DNA of 64,000 bases from Mycobacterium cookii. Lineage in GTDB: Bacteria; Actinomycetota; Actinomycetes; Mycobacteriales; Mycobacteriaceae. The notes beneath the pieces were generated by a model that ran no database searches, was not told the DNA's origin, and was given only the letters and a program-made list of their open reading frames with translations. Shown one piece after another: positions 42,766-50,896 of the stretch (within the stretch, counting starts at the first letter, position 1; each line of letters begins with the position of its first letter). The stretch covers positions 4,960,001 through 5,024,000 of the forward strand of contig NZ_AP022569.1 in assembly GCF_010727945.1 (NCBI RefSeq), given 5' to 3'. A program made the position numbers and the translations under genes.

Positions 42766-43679
42766 TACGCCGCTCCTGCGGGGTTCAGGTGTCGGGTCAA
42801 GAACTCGACTTGATCACTGACCAGCGCCTCGAACGGCTCGCCGAGGTAGAACTCGAAGTGCCCGGCGTCGTAGTGCTTGATCTCGCCGCGGGGCGCGGAG
42901 CGTGCATACCGTTCGGTCTCCGTGGGAGGAGTGACGGTATCGGTATTGCTGATGCAGAACAGGATGGGGAAGGTGATCTTCTTTGCCGCGCGTCCGGGCC
43001 GGTATGCCATGATCGTCGGCGCCACGCGGGCGGCGACTTCGTTGCGGAACGTCGTATCGGGCGGCAGCAGCGCCTGGTAGCCGGGCAGGGCGTCGGGGGC
43101 GTTCATCAGGGACAGTGACCCAGGGGGACCGGCCAGCGTGATCATCGCAGGTGTCCTGCGACGGGCGATCGAGACGTAGTCCCTGGCGACCAACGGCAGC
43201 ACCTTCAGTGAGGCGACCGGCCCCAGCGCGAGTGCCGAAGCGAGCCCATCGGTGAACGGGCATTGGGCGACAGCGGCTTTCATTTCGGGGTGACGCGACG
43301 CGACGGTGATGGAATGCCCCCCGCCAAATGAACTGCCCCACACCGCGACCCGCGTACCGTCGACGTCGCGTCGACCCTTCACGTACGCGATGGCGGCATC
43401 CCAGTCCGCGAGTTGACGTTTGATCGACAGCAATTGGCGGGGCTGGCCGGTGCTGTCGCCGAAATGCCGGTAGGTGAACGCCAGCGCGGCGATGCCCGCT
43501 TGGGCGAACCGCTCGGCGAAGGCGTCCAGGCGCATCTCGCGGGTGGCACCGAGGCCGTGCCCGAGGATGACCACCGGCGGTGACGGCACTCCTTCGGGCA
43601 AGTAGAGCCACGCGGCGCAGGTGTCCTTGCCGGAGGTGAACGATACGTCGAGACGGGTGAAGGATGGCGTCGAACTCAT
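42765..43679 (-). CDS. Alpha/beta-hydrolase with acyl-peptidase/dienelactone-hydrolase features
   Basis: This 304-residue hydrolase has the oxyanion strand ILGHGLGATRE, nucleophile S117 in WGSSFGGGHS and a C-terminal base in YDAGHFEFY. NTDTVTPP supplies the acid. The hydrolase core resembles dienelactone hydrolase/acetyl-xylan esterase relatives. Start and stop each share one base with the neighbouring genes, so it is embedded between the crotonase and the ligase. It may release a free acid that the ligase then activates. Confidence 0.85.
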   Translation of the reverse strand: MSSTPSFTRLDVSFTSGKDTCAAWLYLPEGVPSPPVVILGHGLGATREMRLDAFAERFAQAGIAALAFTYRHFGDSTGQPRQLLSIKRQLADWDAAIAYVKGRRDVDGTRVAVWGSSFGGGHSITVASRHPEMKAAVAQCPFTDGLASALALGPVASLKVLPLVARDYVSIARRRTPAMITLAGPPGSLSLMNAPDALPGYQALLPPDTTFRNEVAARVAPTIMAYRPGRAAKKITFPILFCISNTDTVTPPTETERYARSAPRGEIKHYDAGHFEFYLGEPFEALVSDQVEFLTRHLNPAGAA

Positions 43680-44656
43680 CAGCGGGTCTCCGCCGAGGCC
43701 GTGGCGCTCAGGGCGGGCACCCGGCCCGTTTGCAATGCCTGGGCGTACGTGTCGTCGTGGTAGAGCGGGAGCTCGCCGACGGAGTCGATGTCCGCGAGGT
43801 ATTGCAGCATCAGGTGCTGACCCTCCTTGGACTGATCGGTGCCCAGGAACTCGGTCCGCTCGAAGTGCAGACCTTCCGACAGCGACATCGACCCCCCGAA
43901 GTAGACCGAGCGCTTGATCGCCTCGACGGAACCTCTGGTCCGCTTGCCGAAGTACTCGGCCACCTCGACCGCGCGCGCCACGACGTCTCCGGGCTCGACG
44001 ACTTCGTCCACGGCTCCGTTGGCCAGCGCCTGCGCGGGGGTGAATGGCTTGCCCTCCAAAATGGCGACGAGCGACTTGTGGGTGCCGATCAGTCGAGTCA
44101 ACCGCTGGCTGCCGCCACCGCCGGGCATGATGCCCAGGAGCACTTCAGGCTGGCCGATGAAGTAGTCCCCGTCGGCCATGATCCGGAGGTCACACGCCCA
44201 GGCGAATTCCGCGCCAAGGCCCAGGGCCGAACCGTTGAGGGCGGCGACGAAGATGACGCCGCTGGCGTTCATCCGCAGAAACGTCGCGTGCAGTCGGTCG
44301 AGCTGGGCGACTCCGCGTAGCGGGGTCTTTTGCACCACCGGATCCAGGACGCGGGCCCGGTCCATGCCGCGGGCCAGGCGCAGCGCGGCCGACGCGCTGC
44401 GCCGGCTCAACTCCGGTACGGCGGCGCCCTCAGCTTGCAGCCAACGCACGTCGGCGTGGCTGACGAACCGGCCCTCACGAGCGCCGGTGAACACCACGGC
44501 GTGCACGCCGGGATCGCTGTCAGCCCGGTCCACCAGCGCTTCGAGTTGATCGGCGATCTGGATGCCGAACAGGCTGTGCGGCCCGCCGTCGACGCGCACG
44601 ACCAGGACCGTTCCGCGGTCCTCGATCACGAGCTTGCCCTCCACCTGCTGTGTCAT
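43679..44656 (-). CDS. Enoyl-CoA hydratase/isomerase (crotonase) family protein
   Basis: This 325-residue crotonase has the oxyanion-hole segment NGSALGLGAEFAWACD and GQPEVLLGIMPGGGGSQRL, in which E171 matches the first catalytic Glu of enoyl-CoA hydratase. At the place of the second catalytic Glu the alignment gives Ile (KSLVAIL), so a plain hydratase reaction is uncertain. It is 40-60 residues longer than the usual family member. It heads the minus-strand operon ending in the TetR gene at 38.9 kb. Repeats at 44678-44719 lie just upstream. Confidence 0.82.
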   Translation of the reverse strand: MTQQVEGKLVIEDRGTVLVVRVDGGPHSLFGIQIADQLEALVDRADSDPGVHAVVFTGAREGRFVSHADVRWLQAEGAAVPELSRRSASAALRLARGMDRARVLDPVVQKTPLRGVAQLDRLHATFLRMNASGVIFVAALNGSALGLGAEFAWACDLRIMADGDYFIGQPEVLLGIMPGGGGSQRLTRLIGTHKSLVAILEGKPFTPAQALANGAVDEVVEPGDVVARAVEVAEYFGKRTRGSVEAIKRSVYFGGSMSLSEGLHFERTEFLGTDQSKEGQHLMLQYLADIDSVGELPLYHDDTYAQALQTGRVPALSATASAETR

Positions 44657-44677
44657 CGGTACCCTCTCGATTGGTTT

Positions 44678-44719
44678 CTAGAACGAAGTTATCACATACT
44701 AGAACGAAGTTATAGTATG
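44678..44719. repeat. Direct and inverted repeats upstream of the crotonase operon
   Basis: CTAGAACGAAGTTAT occurs at 44678-44692 and again at 44699-44713, a 21-bp period (two helical turns). The second copy is also framed by CATACTA (44695-44701) and TAGTATG (44713-44719), which are perfect inverted arms. The cluster begins 21 bp before the crotonase start and is a likely operator/promoter region. Confidence 0.65.
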
Positions 44720-44947
44720 TGCAAGGGGGCCATCCTTACTGATTACGCCGGATAATTCGAATCCCCTTGCCTCCGCCCGTATATGTAGTTCAGAGGCATG
44801 AAACGACGTTGCGCATCGATGGGATACGTGCCATACGGGTCCCGCCGAAATCGCCCCGGTGAGTCCGGAGTTTCCGGACATCCAGGCCGATTCACGGTGC
44901 CTAGTTACCTATGTGCGGACTTTGCCTATTCCGGTTTCAAGTACTGC

Positions 44948-45559
44948 TCAGGTTGATTGAGGATCGTCGACGATGGCGATGGCGGCGGCAAGCCCTGCCT
45001 CGAGCGCTTGTTGCTGAGAATGGCTGCCGGGAACCATTGCACGCGAGACCGTGACCGCACCGACCATCAATGCGACGAGGCTCCATGCACGTTGCTGCGC
45101 CCGCTGGGGATCGCCGCCGAGAGCGTTGGCAATTCGGGTGGCAAAGACCGTCGCCTGACGATCGTAGATTTCTCGCACGGCTGGATGTCTGGCCACATCT
45201 GCACTCAATGCAGGCATGACGCAACCCGTTTCGACGTCTGCAGCGTGCGTGTCGCCGATGTAGTAGGCCAGAAAGTCTTTCAGTCCATCGATGTCGTCAT
45301 TCGGCGAATCGGGACGGGCGGAGAACTGTCCGAGATACGTCTCGATGATCGCCGCGAGCAGCCCGGCTTTGTTGGTGAAGTTCGAGTAGACGGCGCCGGA
45401 GGTGACGCCAGCAGCGCTGGCGATGCCGTCAACACCGATTCCGTTGAAGCCGTTGACCTTCATCTGTTCAACCGCGGCTTGTAGCAGCGCACCGCGAAGC
45501 TTCTTTGTGTGGTCCGGCGGATACCTCACGCCTGGCACCTTCCCGTCGATTGACAACAT
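44948..45559 (-). CDS. TetR-family regulator
   Basis: From ATG 45559 this gives 203 residues; the frame is open upstream but that part overlaps the divergent SDR gene. The HTH is at about residues 42-62 (GVTSGAVYSNFTNKAGLL), and the ligand domain includes ETGCVMPALSADVARHP. It is divergent from an SDR gene across an operator-like palindrome at 45565-45592. It may control that SDR and, from its position, possibly the crotonase operon 0.3 kb away. Confidence 0.86.
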   Translation of the reverse strand: MLSIDGKVPGVRYPPDHTKKLRGALLQAAVEQMKVNGFNGIGVDGIASAAGVTSGAVYSNFTNKAGLLAAIIETYLGQFSARPDSPNDDIDGLKDFLAYYIGDTHAADVETGCVMPALSADVARHPAVREIYDRQATVFATRIANALGGDPQRAQQRAWSLVALMVGAVTVSRAMVPGSHSQQQALEAGLAAAIAIVDDPQST

Positions 45560-45564
45560 GTCTT

Positions 45565-45592
45565 CGTTATCGTAGCGTACGTTACCATAACG
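45565..45592. promoter_or_regulatory. Nested palindrome between TetR and SDR genes
   Basis: Outer arms CGTTAT (45565-45570) and ATAACG (45587-45592) enclose GTAGCGTACGTTAC (45572-45585), itself a palindrome with one mismatched pair. The site lies five bases from the TetR start and 83 bp from the SDR start, typical of an autoregulatory operator. Confidence 0.65.
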
Positions 45593-45674
45593 ATCGTAAT
45601 TAATGTGAATCCGGGCGGATCTTCTTGCATTCCGCTTCCTGACCTGTCGATGTATCGACGAGAGAAGAGATGAA

Positions 45675-46499
45675 ATGCCTTCTGTTTTGGTTACCGGCGC
45701 CGGTAGGGGCATCGGTTTGGCGATCACTGAGCACATGAGCGCGCGGGGCTGGGATGTCTATGCCACTGCTCGCTCTGAAGCCGCGCTGCATAGCCTGAGT
45801 CGGATGCCCAATGTGCATCCGATCCCGCTGGACATCACCAACCGCTCCGATATCGCAGCGCTGCCGGCCCGATTGCCCGCAGGTCTCAACGGCCTGGTGA
45901 ACAGCGCCGGGATCATCGTCAACGGCCCGGTGGAGGGACTGTCGCTGGATGACCTGACCGGCCAGCTCGACGTCAACGTGATCGCCCAGATCGCGGTGAC
46001 CCAAGCGGTCCTGCCGATGATCCGCGAAGCCGGTGGCCGGCTGGTGTTCATGTCCTCGGTCAGCGGGTTCATCACGACCCCGGGCACCGGCGCCTACAGC
46101 GCCTCGAAGTATGCGATCGAATCATTGGGTGATGCGCTGCGAATCGAGCTGCGGCCGTGGAAGATCCCGGTCTCGCTTATCGAGCCCGGCCCGATCCGTA
46201 CCGATATGTGGGGCAGCGCCCTTGACGAGTACGACCGCATGACCAAACAACTGTCCGAGGCGCATCGCCAGCTGTACGCATCGCATCTGGCCGGCACCCG
46301 CAAGTTGTTGGGGCGGATGCAAAAACTGGCCGCCGATCCCAAGAAGGTCACCAAAGCGGTCAACCACGCGCTGACATCGCGGCGCCCGAAACGCCGCTAC
46401 CTGCTCGACACCCTCAGCCGCGGCCAGAAGCTCACCTTCGCCGCCACCCCCACCGCGGTCACTGACGCAATCCTGGCGGCCGCCACCACCTCAAAATGA
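45675..46499 (+). CDS. Short-chain dehydrogenase/reductase
   Basis: This 274-residue SDR has TGAGRGIG (7-14), the NSAG motif in place of NNAG, S128 and Y141/K145 in AYSASKYAIES. The EPGPIRTDMWG stretch after the active site resembles the 17-beta-hydroxysteroid/retinol-dehydrogenase-like group. The Arg/Lys-rich C-terminus (RRPKRRYLLDTLSRGQKL) would suit a membrane- or lipid-associated protein. It is transcribed alone, divergent from the TetR gene. Confidence 0.88.
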   Translation: MPSVLVTGAGRGIGLAITEHMSARGWDVYATARSEAALHSLSRMPNVHPIPLDITNRSDIAALPARLPAGLNGLVNSAGIIVNGPVEGLSLDDLTGQLDVNVIAQIAVTQAVLPMIREAGGRLVFMSSVSGFITTPGTGAYSASKYAIESLGDALRIELRPWKIPVSLIEPGPIRTDMWGSALDEYDRMTKQLSEAHRQLYASHLAGTRKLLGRMQKLAADPKKVTKAVNHALTSRRPKRRYLLDTLSRGQKLTFAATPTAVTDAILAAATTSK

Positions 46500-46635
46500 G
46501 AACCCGCCCGTGCTCGTCATCGAGCCCTGTCCGCACGCTGGTGCGCGCGGGTTCGAGCACGTTGTCGGCGTATCACCCAGTGCAACAGCATGTTTCATAA
46601 CCCTTAGATGCGGTCGTAATGGCTAGGAGCCAAAA

Positions 46636-47840
46636 ATGAATGCCACAGCGTCGGTGAAGGAAGAGATCGGTTTTCGCGCCCATGACGGGGTGATGCTGCG
46701 GGGGTGGGTGGTGACGCCGGACTCCGAGGGTCCGCATCCCACCATCGTGATGAGCCCGGGCTTCACGGGATCGATCACCCGGCTGGGAGATGTCGCTGAT
46801 GCATTTGTCAGCCATGGGTTCGCCGTTCTGATGTACGACCAGAGAACGTGCGGCCGACCGAAGGGCATCCGCCGGCCAATGAGCGCAACGAGCAGCGCCG
46901 GCGTGACGAGCACCTGAGCCCCGCCCCGACCTATCACACGGCACCGGCGATGTGGTCGATGTGCGCTCAGGCGATCGGCGCGACCACCGTGATGATGGAA
47001 CGTTTCGACGCGCAACAGGCGCTCGATGCCATACAACGGTACGGAGTGACGCACGCACAGTTCGTTCCCACGATGTTCGTGCGCATGTTGCGGTTGCCCG
47101 ACTCGACGCGGATGGGTTTCGACCTGTCCACATTGCGGCGGGTGGTCCACGCGGCAGCGCCGTGTCCGCCAGACATCAAACGGCAGATGATCGACTGGTG
47201 GGGCCCGATCGTCGACGAGTATTACGGCTCGTCTGAGGGCGCAGGTATTTCGTTCATTCGCGCTGAGGATTGGCTGAAGCGGCCGGGCTCGGTGGGCAAG
47301 CCGATGTTAGGCACCCCGCACATCCTCGACGAACACGGCAACGAACTCGGGCCAGGCGAGGTCGGCGAGATTTACTACGAAGGTGGTTACCCGTTCGAAT
47401 ATCTCAACGACAAGGCAAAGACCTCGTCAGCGACCAGCGCCGAAGGCTGGGTGACCGTGGGGGACGTCGGCTACGTCGATGACGACGGTTATCTGTTTCT
47501 GACCGACCGCCGCCACAACATGATCATCTCGGGCGGGGTGAACATTTACCCGCAAGAGGCCGAACACGTTCTTATTAGCCACCCACTCGTCGTGGATGCG
47601 GCGGTGTTCGGCATACCCGACGACGAGTTGGGGCAGTCGGTGAAGGCCGTGGTCGAACTTGTCGATCCTTCTAACGCCGGTGACGAGGTGGCGTCGACCT
47701 TGATGTTCTGGGTACAGGGGCGCCTTGCCAAGTACAAGTGCCCGCGTTCGATCTCGTTCGAGGAACGGCTGCCGCGCACCGACGCAGGCAAGCTCTACAA
47801 GCAGGTCCTCATCGAGAAGTATTCGGTCAAGGCATGTTGA
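46636..47840 (+). pseudogene. Chimeric remnant: alpha/beta-hydrolase N-terminus fused to a frameshifted FadD ligase
   Basis: An ATG at 46636 opens an alpha/beta-hydrolase start (GFRAHDGVMLRGWVVTPDSE, then VMSPGFTGSITRLGDVADAF) that ends at about 46845 in LMYDQR. The same frame then runs into CGRPKGIRRP, the tail of a ligase P-loop (normally TSGTTGRPKG). The ligase continues in the next frame as PANERNEQRRRDEHL, SPAPTYHTAPAMW, EYYGSSEG, GWVTVGDVGYVDDDGY and IISGGVNIYPQE, with the Lys in RTDAGKLYKQ, to 47840. So a deletion joined two genes, and a frameshift follows. The ligase lacks its first roughly 150 residues. Confidence 0.78.
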
Positions 47841-47947
47841 TGCCATCAACACCTTCCGTGTATCCGCAGGTCGTTTTGCGTACTTTCGCGTCGTTTCCCG
47901 TCGCGGAATCCAGTGTTTCCGCAGCTCAAGGCTATTTATGCGCCTGC

Positions 47948-47966
47948 TTCGATTCCCGGCAGCTCC
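47948..47966 (+). repeat. attR1: second copy of the ssrA 3' end
   Basis: Exact 19-bp copy of the tmRNA 3' end, followed here by ACCA, so this copy encodes the CCA terminus that the present ssrA lacks. That is what the displaced original attB end would look like after insertion. It marks the right end of the 19.8-kb island. Confidence 0.85.
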
Positions 47967-48017
47967 ACCACAGAATAAGCAGTTTGGTAGATCGGGATGC
48001 TTTGATTCGTCTGTCGT

Positions 48018-49499
48018 TTACGGCGGCAGTACGATCCCGGCGGCCTGGCCCAGGATGATCTGCTGGCCGCCGGGGGGCTCGTAGACGCCCATGGGCCCGT
48101 AGACGCCGTACACCGGGTCGGTCGGACCCGCCCCCACGTAAATGTCGTTGATCCAGCCCGTGGACAGGGTGTACACGGCCGCGGTGTTGCCTGGCGGGGA
48201 GAACTTTGTCACCACCTGGGAGACGAAGTCGATGAGGGGCTTTCCGCCCAGCATCGAGTCGACATGCGAGCCGTTGACAAGCTCAACCCCGACGAACTGA
48301 TCTGGGTACAGACTCACCAGTTCGTTCGTGGTGGCACCGAAAGCGTTCCACGCCTGGGGCGGCGCGGACACCACATAGTCGGGGATATCCAACGTCTTCA
48401 GCTCGGCTATGGAAGCCGCGAAGCCCGAGGGACTGGTTGAGACCCCGTCGAACATCACCACACCGAGAAGGTGATTGTCGGTGGGGTTCGGCCCGAGGTC
48501 TGCCACGTAATCGCCGCCGGCGGCCGTGGCGAGGCCGCCGCCGGCGGAGTGTCCGGTCATCATGAAATCTACCGGCAGCGTGCCCAGGTAACCGGCTTGG
48601 TTCGCGCTGATGTTCAGCGACGTCTCGCTGCCCAGGAACAACGAGGCCACGGCCTGCTGCATCGGCTCGCCGTTCAGCCAGGCGCCGAACGGCAAAGGAA
48701 TCGACGACAGGGTGGGAACGACGACGATGCTGTCGGTGTGCTGCGCCAGCTGGGTGGCCAGGTCGTTGTAGAACCAACCTATTGCCCCGAAGCCGTGCTG
48801 GAGGTAAATGACACCGTCGGCCTGTACCGAACCGTTCGCCTCGGTCGGGAAGTACCAGTGCGTGGGGGCGTCGTAGCCAAAGGGACCAACGGGAATTTTC
48901 AGGAGCGAGAACCCGTCCTTGACCCCGGTGACCCCGTTGGTGGCCGCGGCGGTGGCACCATTGCCGCCGTTATCGAACAGCAGCCCCCCAGTTTGACCGT
49001 CGGTCGGCGCCATCGTGGCGCCTCCGACGCCATCAGCGCCGTTACAAATCAGCCCGCACGCACCGGCGGTCGGATCGTCAGCCGGATCGACCTGGGCAAA
49101 CCACGCATTAAGCGAGCTGTCGACCTGCTGACCCAACGCGCTGTTCATCCAGTCCTGCTCGAGCCCCTGCAGCCACGTGTCAGCAGGACTGGCCGCCGCC
49201 CCCAGGCCCAGGTTGGCGGCATCAGCGGCATGCGAGCCGGCAGCGCCCAGATCCAGCGCGGCGGTGGCGTCGATACCGGACACGGCATCGGTCACCCCGG
49301 TCAGCGCCTGCTGCAGCGGCTGGATGATCGGATCGAGGATCGCGTCAAAAACATCGGCCTTGGCCGGCGGCGCGGTCGCCAGCGGGCTCAAGCCGAACGC
49401 CAAAAACGCTGCAGCACTTGACGATAGGCCCAGCACCCGCCAGCGACGCGCCTTGGCGCTTGGTGACAGACGACTCGGCTTCGTGTGCCGACCAGCCAT
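48018..49499 (-). CDS. Secreted serine hydrolase with PGRS-type linker
   Basis: From ATG 49499 this gives 493 residues. A basic start and a hydrophobic segment (about residues 21-47, ending ATAPPAKA) form a Sec-type signal. Residues 48-140 form a helical module (ADVFDAILDPIIQPLQ). Next is a GRPLI/PGRS-like turn (LICNGADG, GGLLFDNGGNG, 150-181) and then an alpha/beta-hydrolase: oxyanion QHGFG (234-238), nucleophile S318 in MTGHSAGGG and H412 in GSHVDS. The N-terminal module is shared with the PGRS protein at 53.3 kb. The plan parallels PE-PGRS/LipY-type enzymes but with no PE domain. It should be an exported lipase/esterase. Confidence 0.82.
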   Translation of the reverse strand: MAGRHTKPSRLSPSAKARRWRVLGLSSSAAAFLAFGLSPLATAPPAKADVFDAILDPIIQPLQQALTGVTDAVSGIDATAALDLGAAGSHAADAANLGLGAAASPADTWLQGLEQDWMNSALGQQVDSSLNAWFAQVDPADDPTAGACGLICNGADGVGGATMAPTDGQTGGLLFDNGGNGATAAATNGVTGVKDGFSLLKIPVGPFGYDAPTHWYFPTEANGSVQADGVIYLQHGFGAIGWFYNDLATQLAQHTDSIVVVPTLSSIPLPFGAWLNGEPMQQAVASLFLGSETSLNISANQAGYLGTLPVDFMMTGHSAGGGLATAAGGDYVADLGPNPTDNHLLGVVMFDGVSTSPSGFAASIAELKTLDIPDYVVSAPPQAWNAFGATTNELVSLYPDQFVGVELVNGSHVDSMLGGKPLIDFVSQVVTKFSPPGNTAAVYTLSTGWINDIYVGAGPTDPVYGVYGPMGVYEPPGGQQIILGQAAGIVLPP

Positions 49500-49670
49500 A
49501 GTTCCACCCTCGCTTCTTGGGCGTCCTGCAGGTGCTTCAAAGGCCTGGCATTTCTCAGGTCCTGTTAAGCTAATCCTCACGTGTTAAATAAAGAAGCTGA
49601 ATCGAGGAATTTTCCAGAAGATTTCCGGCCGATGTCCTCACCACGGCAAAAGCCCTGGGAGGGCGTCAGG

Positions 49671-49689
49671 TTCGATTCCCGGCAGCTCC
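49671..49689 (+). repeat. attR2: third copy of the ssrA 3' end
   Basis: The same 19 bp preceded by GG, as in ssrA, and followed by GCAG. Upstream bases (CACGG, then AAG, GGGAGGG) also loosely resemble the tmRNA 3' domain, as if an older, longer copy had decayed. It encloses the secreted hydrolase gene with attR1 as a 1.7-kb unit. Confidence 0.75.
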
Positions 49690-49791
49690 GCAGAGAAGAT
49701 GCTATTCAGAGCCTTTGAGCTCTGGCCAGTTTTCTTTTCCCGTCAGTTCTCATGAACATATGCGGGATAAGGCAACCCACAACGGCCGCCG

Positions 49792-50688
49792 TCAGGGCTC
49801 ACGCGCCACGATCACAGGGATCCTGGCCCTGTTGACCACCGCCGACCCGACCGAGCCCAGCAACATGCCAGCTAACTCGCCACGACCGTGACTGCCGACC
49901 ACAATCAGTTGCGACCTTTTGGATGCCTCGATCAGCGGATTCTCCTCATCACCAGTTTCGATTTTGCGAACGATCCCCACATCGGGATAGCGTTCGTGCC
50001 AGCCTGCTAGCCGTTCAGCAAGCGTCTCCTCCTCCTCGGACAGCCGCGCGTCCCAGTTAACGTGTCGGAACCCGTTGAAGCCGGAACCCCGCGGACCAGT
50101 CCAGGCGTACAGGGCCACTAAACCGACACCTCGTCGTGACGCTTCGTCGAATGCAATCGCGGTCGCGGCTTCCGACGCCGGCGAGCCGTCGATGCACAAC
50201 AGCACCGGCGCCCGTGCGACATTGGCGACCAGCGGTTTTCCGTCGTGGATCACGGCGACTGGGCAGTGCGCCTGGTAGACCAATCCCGAACTCACCGAGC
50301 CCAGGAAGTTGCGGACTAACACCCCGCCATGCCCCCGATAGCCCACCACGACCATCTCCACCTCTTTGGAAAGGCCGACGAGCGTCGGGACGGTGGCTGA
50401 ATAAATCACCTTGCTATCGATTTGTAGTGGACCGCGCTCACCGGTGCTCTCTTCGGCGACCTTGATCGCCGACTTGATGAATTCGCGTGCCCGCTTCTCC
50501 TGCGTTTGCCTTATCCCGGTCGGCACGCGGACCTGGGACCACCCCAGTATGCGGGCGTTGACGACATGAACCAGGGTCAGCGGCACATTCCGCAGGGCGG
50601 CAGCATGGGCCGCCCACCGTACAGCACTCAGTGTCGCTGCTGAGCCGTCGACGCCGACCAAGATCGCGCGACATGGCTTTGGCGTCAT
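49792..50688 (-). CDS. Tandem-domain universal stress protein
   Basis: This 298-residue protein consists of two Usp domains. Each has the ATP-binding motif G-x2-G-x9-GS: GYRGHGGVLVRNFLGSVSS in the first half and GSHGRGELAGMLLGSVGS in the second. The Asp of GVDGS and CIDGSP near each domain start completes the nucleotide site. It resembles in size and plan the dormancy-regulon Usp proteins of M. tuberculosis (e.g. Rv2623, Rv2005c). Two DosR-box-like sequences lie 65-100 bp upstream, so hypoxia/NO control is plausible. Confidence 0.92.
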   Translation of the reverse strand: MTPKPCRAILVGVDGSAATLSAVRWAAHAAALRNVPLTLVHVVNARILGWSQVRVPTGIRQTQEKRAREFIKSAIKVAEESTGERGPLQIDSKVIYSATVPTLVGLSKEVEMVVVGYRGHGGVLVRNFLGSVSSGLVYQAHCPVAVIHDGKPLVANVARAPVLLCIDGSPASEAATAIAFDEASRRGVGLVALYAWTGPRGSGFNGFRHVNWDARLSEEEETLAERLAGWHERYPDVGIVRKIETGDEENPLIEASKRSQLIVVGSHGRGELAGMLLGSVGSAVVNRARIPVIVAREP

Positions 50689-50752
50689 TTCAGTTCGCTC
50701 CTGGTCGGCTATGTAACCACCGCCAGCATCAATCAGGGGGCCCGTGATTGTT

Positions 50753-50789
50753 AGGGCTGAAGTGATGGAAGCCGAAGGACCAAAGGCAC
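50753..50789 (-). promoter_or_regulatory. Two DosR-box-like sites upstream of the Usp gene
   Basis: Read on the minus strand, GTGCCTTTGGTCCT (50776-50789) matches the DosR core GGGACTTTAGTCCC at 10 of 14 positions. ATCACTTCAGCCCT (50753-50766) matches at 8 of 14. They are 23 bp apart. Usp genes are typical DosR targets; the matches are partial. Confidence 0.4.
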
Positions 50790-50896
50790 CGATGCGCCCA
50801 ACCTGATGTCGTCAGGTTCGTTCATGGCCACCCGTTGTTCGATCGCCTGCTGCGCAGCAAGCCCGAGATTCTGATGTACCCGTGCGGCTGGGCCGG

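Larger units (their letters stand above)
28143..47966. mobile_element. ssrA-integrated genomic island (about 19.8 kb)
   Basis: The region is bounded by the ssrA 3' end and an exact 19-bp copy of it at 47948-47966. Just inside the left end are arm-type repeats and the first codons of a phage-type integrase. Broken genes follow (TetR C-terminus, GAF fragment), then metabolic cargo. The right end carries a chimeric hydrolase/ligase pseudogene. No intact integrase, transfer or replication gene is visible, so the element should no longer excise on its own. Cargo is TetR-controlled oxidative and hydrolytic enzymes rather than phage structure genes. Confidence 0.8.

Noticed and set aside
49640..49690. 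Possible tRNA gene around attR2, because of a T-arm-like GGTTCGATTCC
   Set aside because: Only the T-arm and acceptor strand are present. No D-arm, anticodon stem or 5' acceptor strand can be found, and the sequence is explained by a copied tmRNA 3' end.
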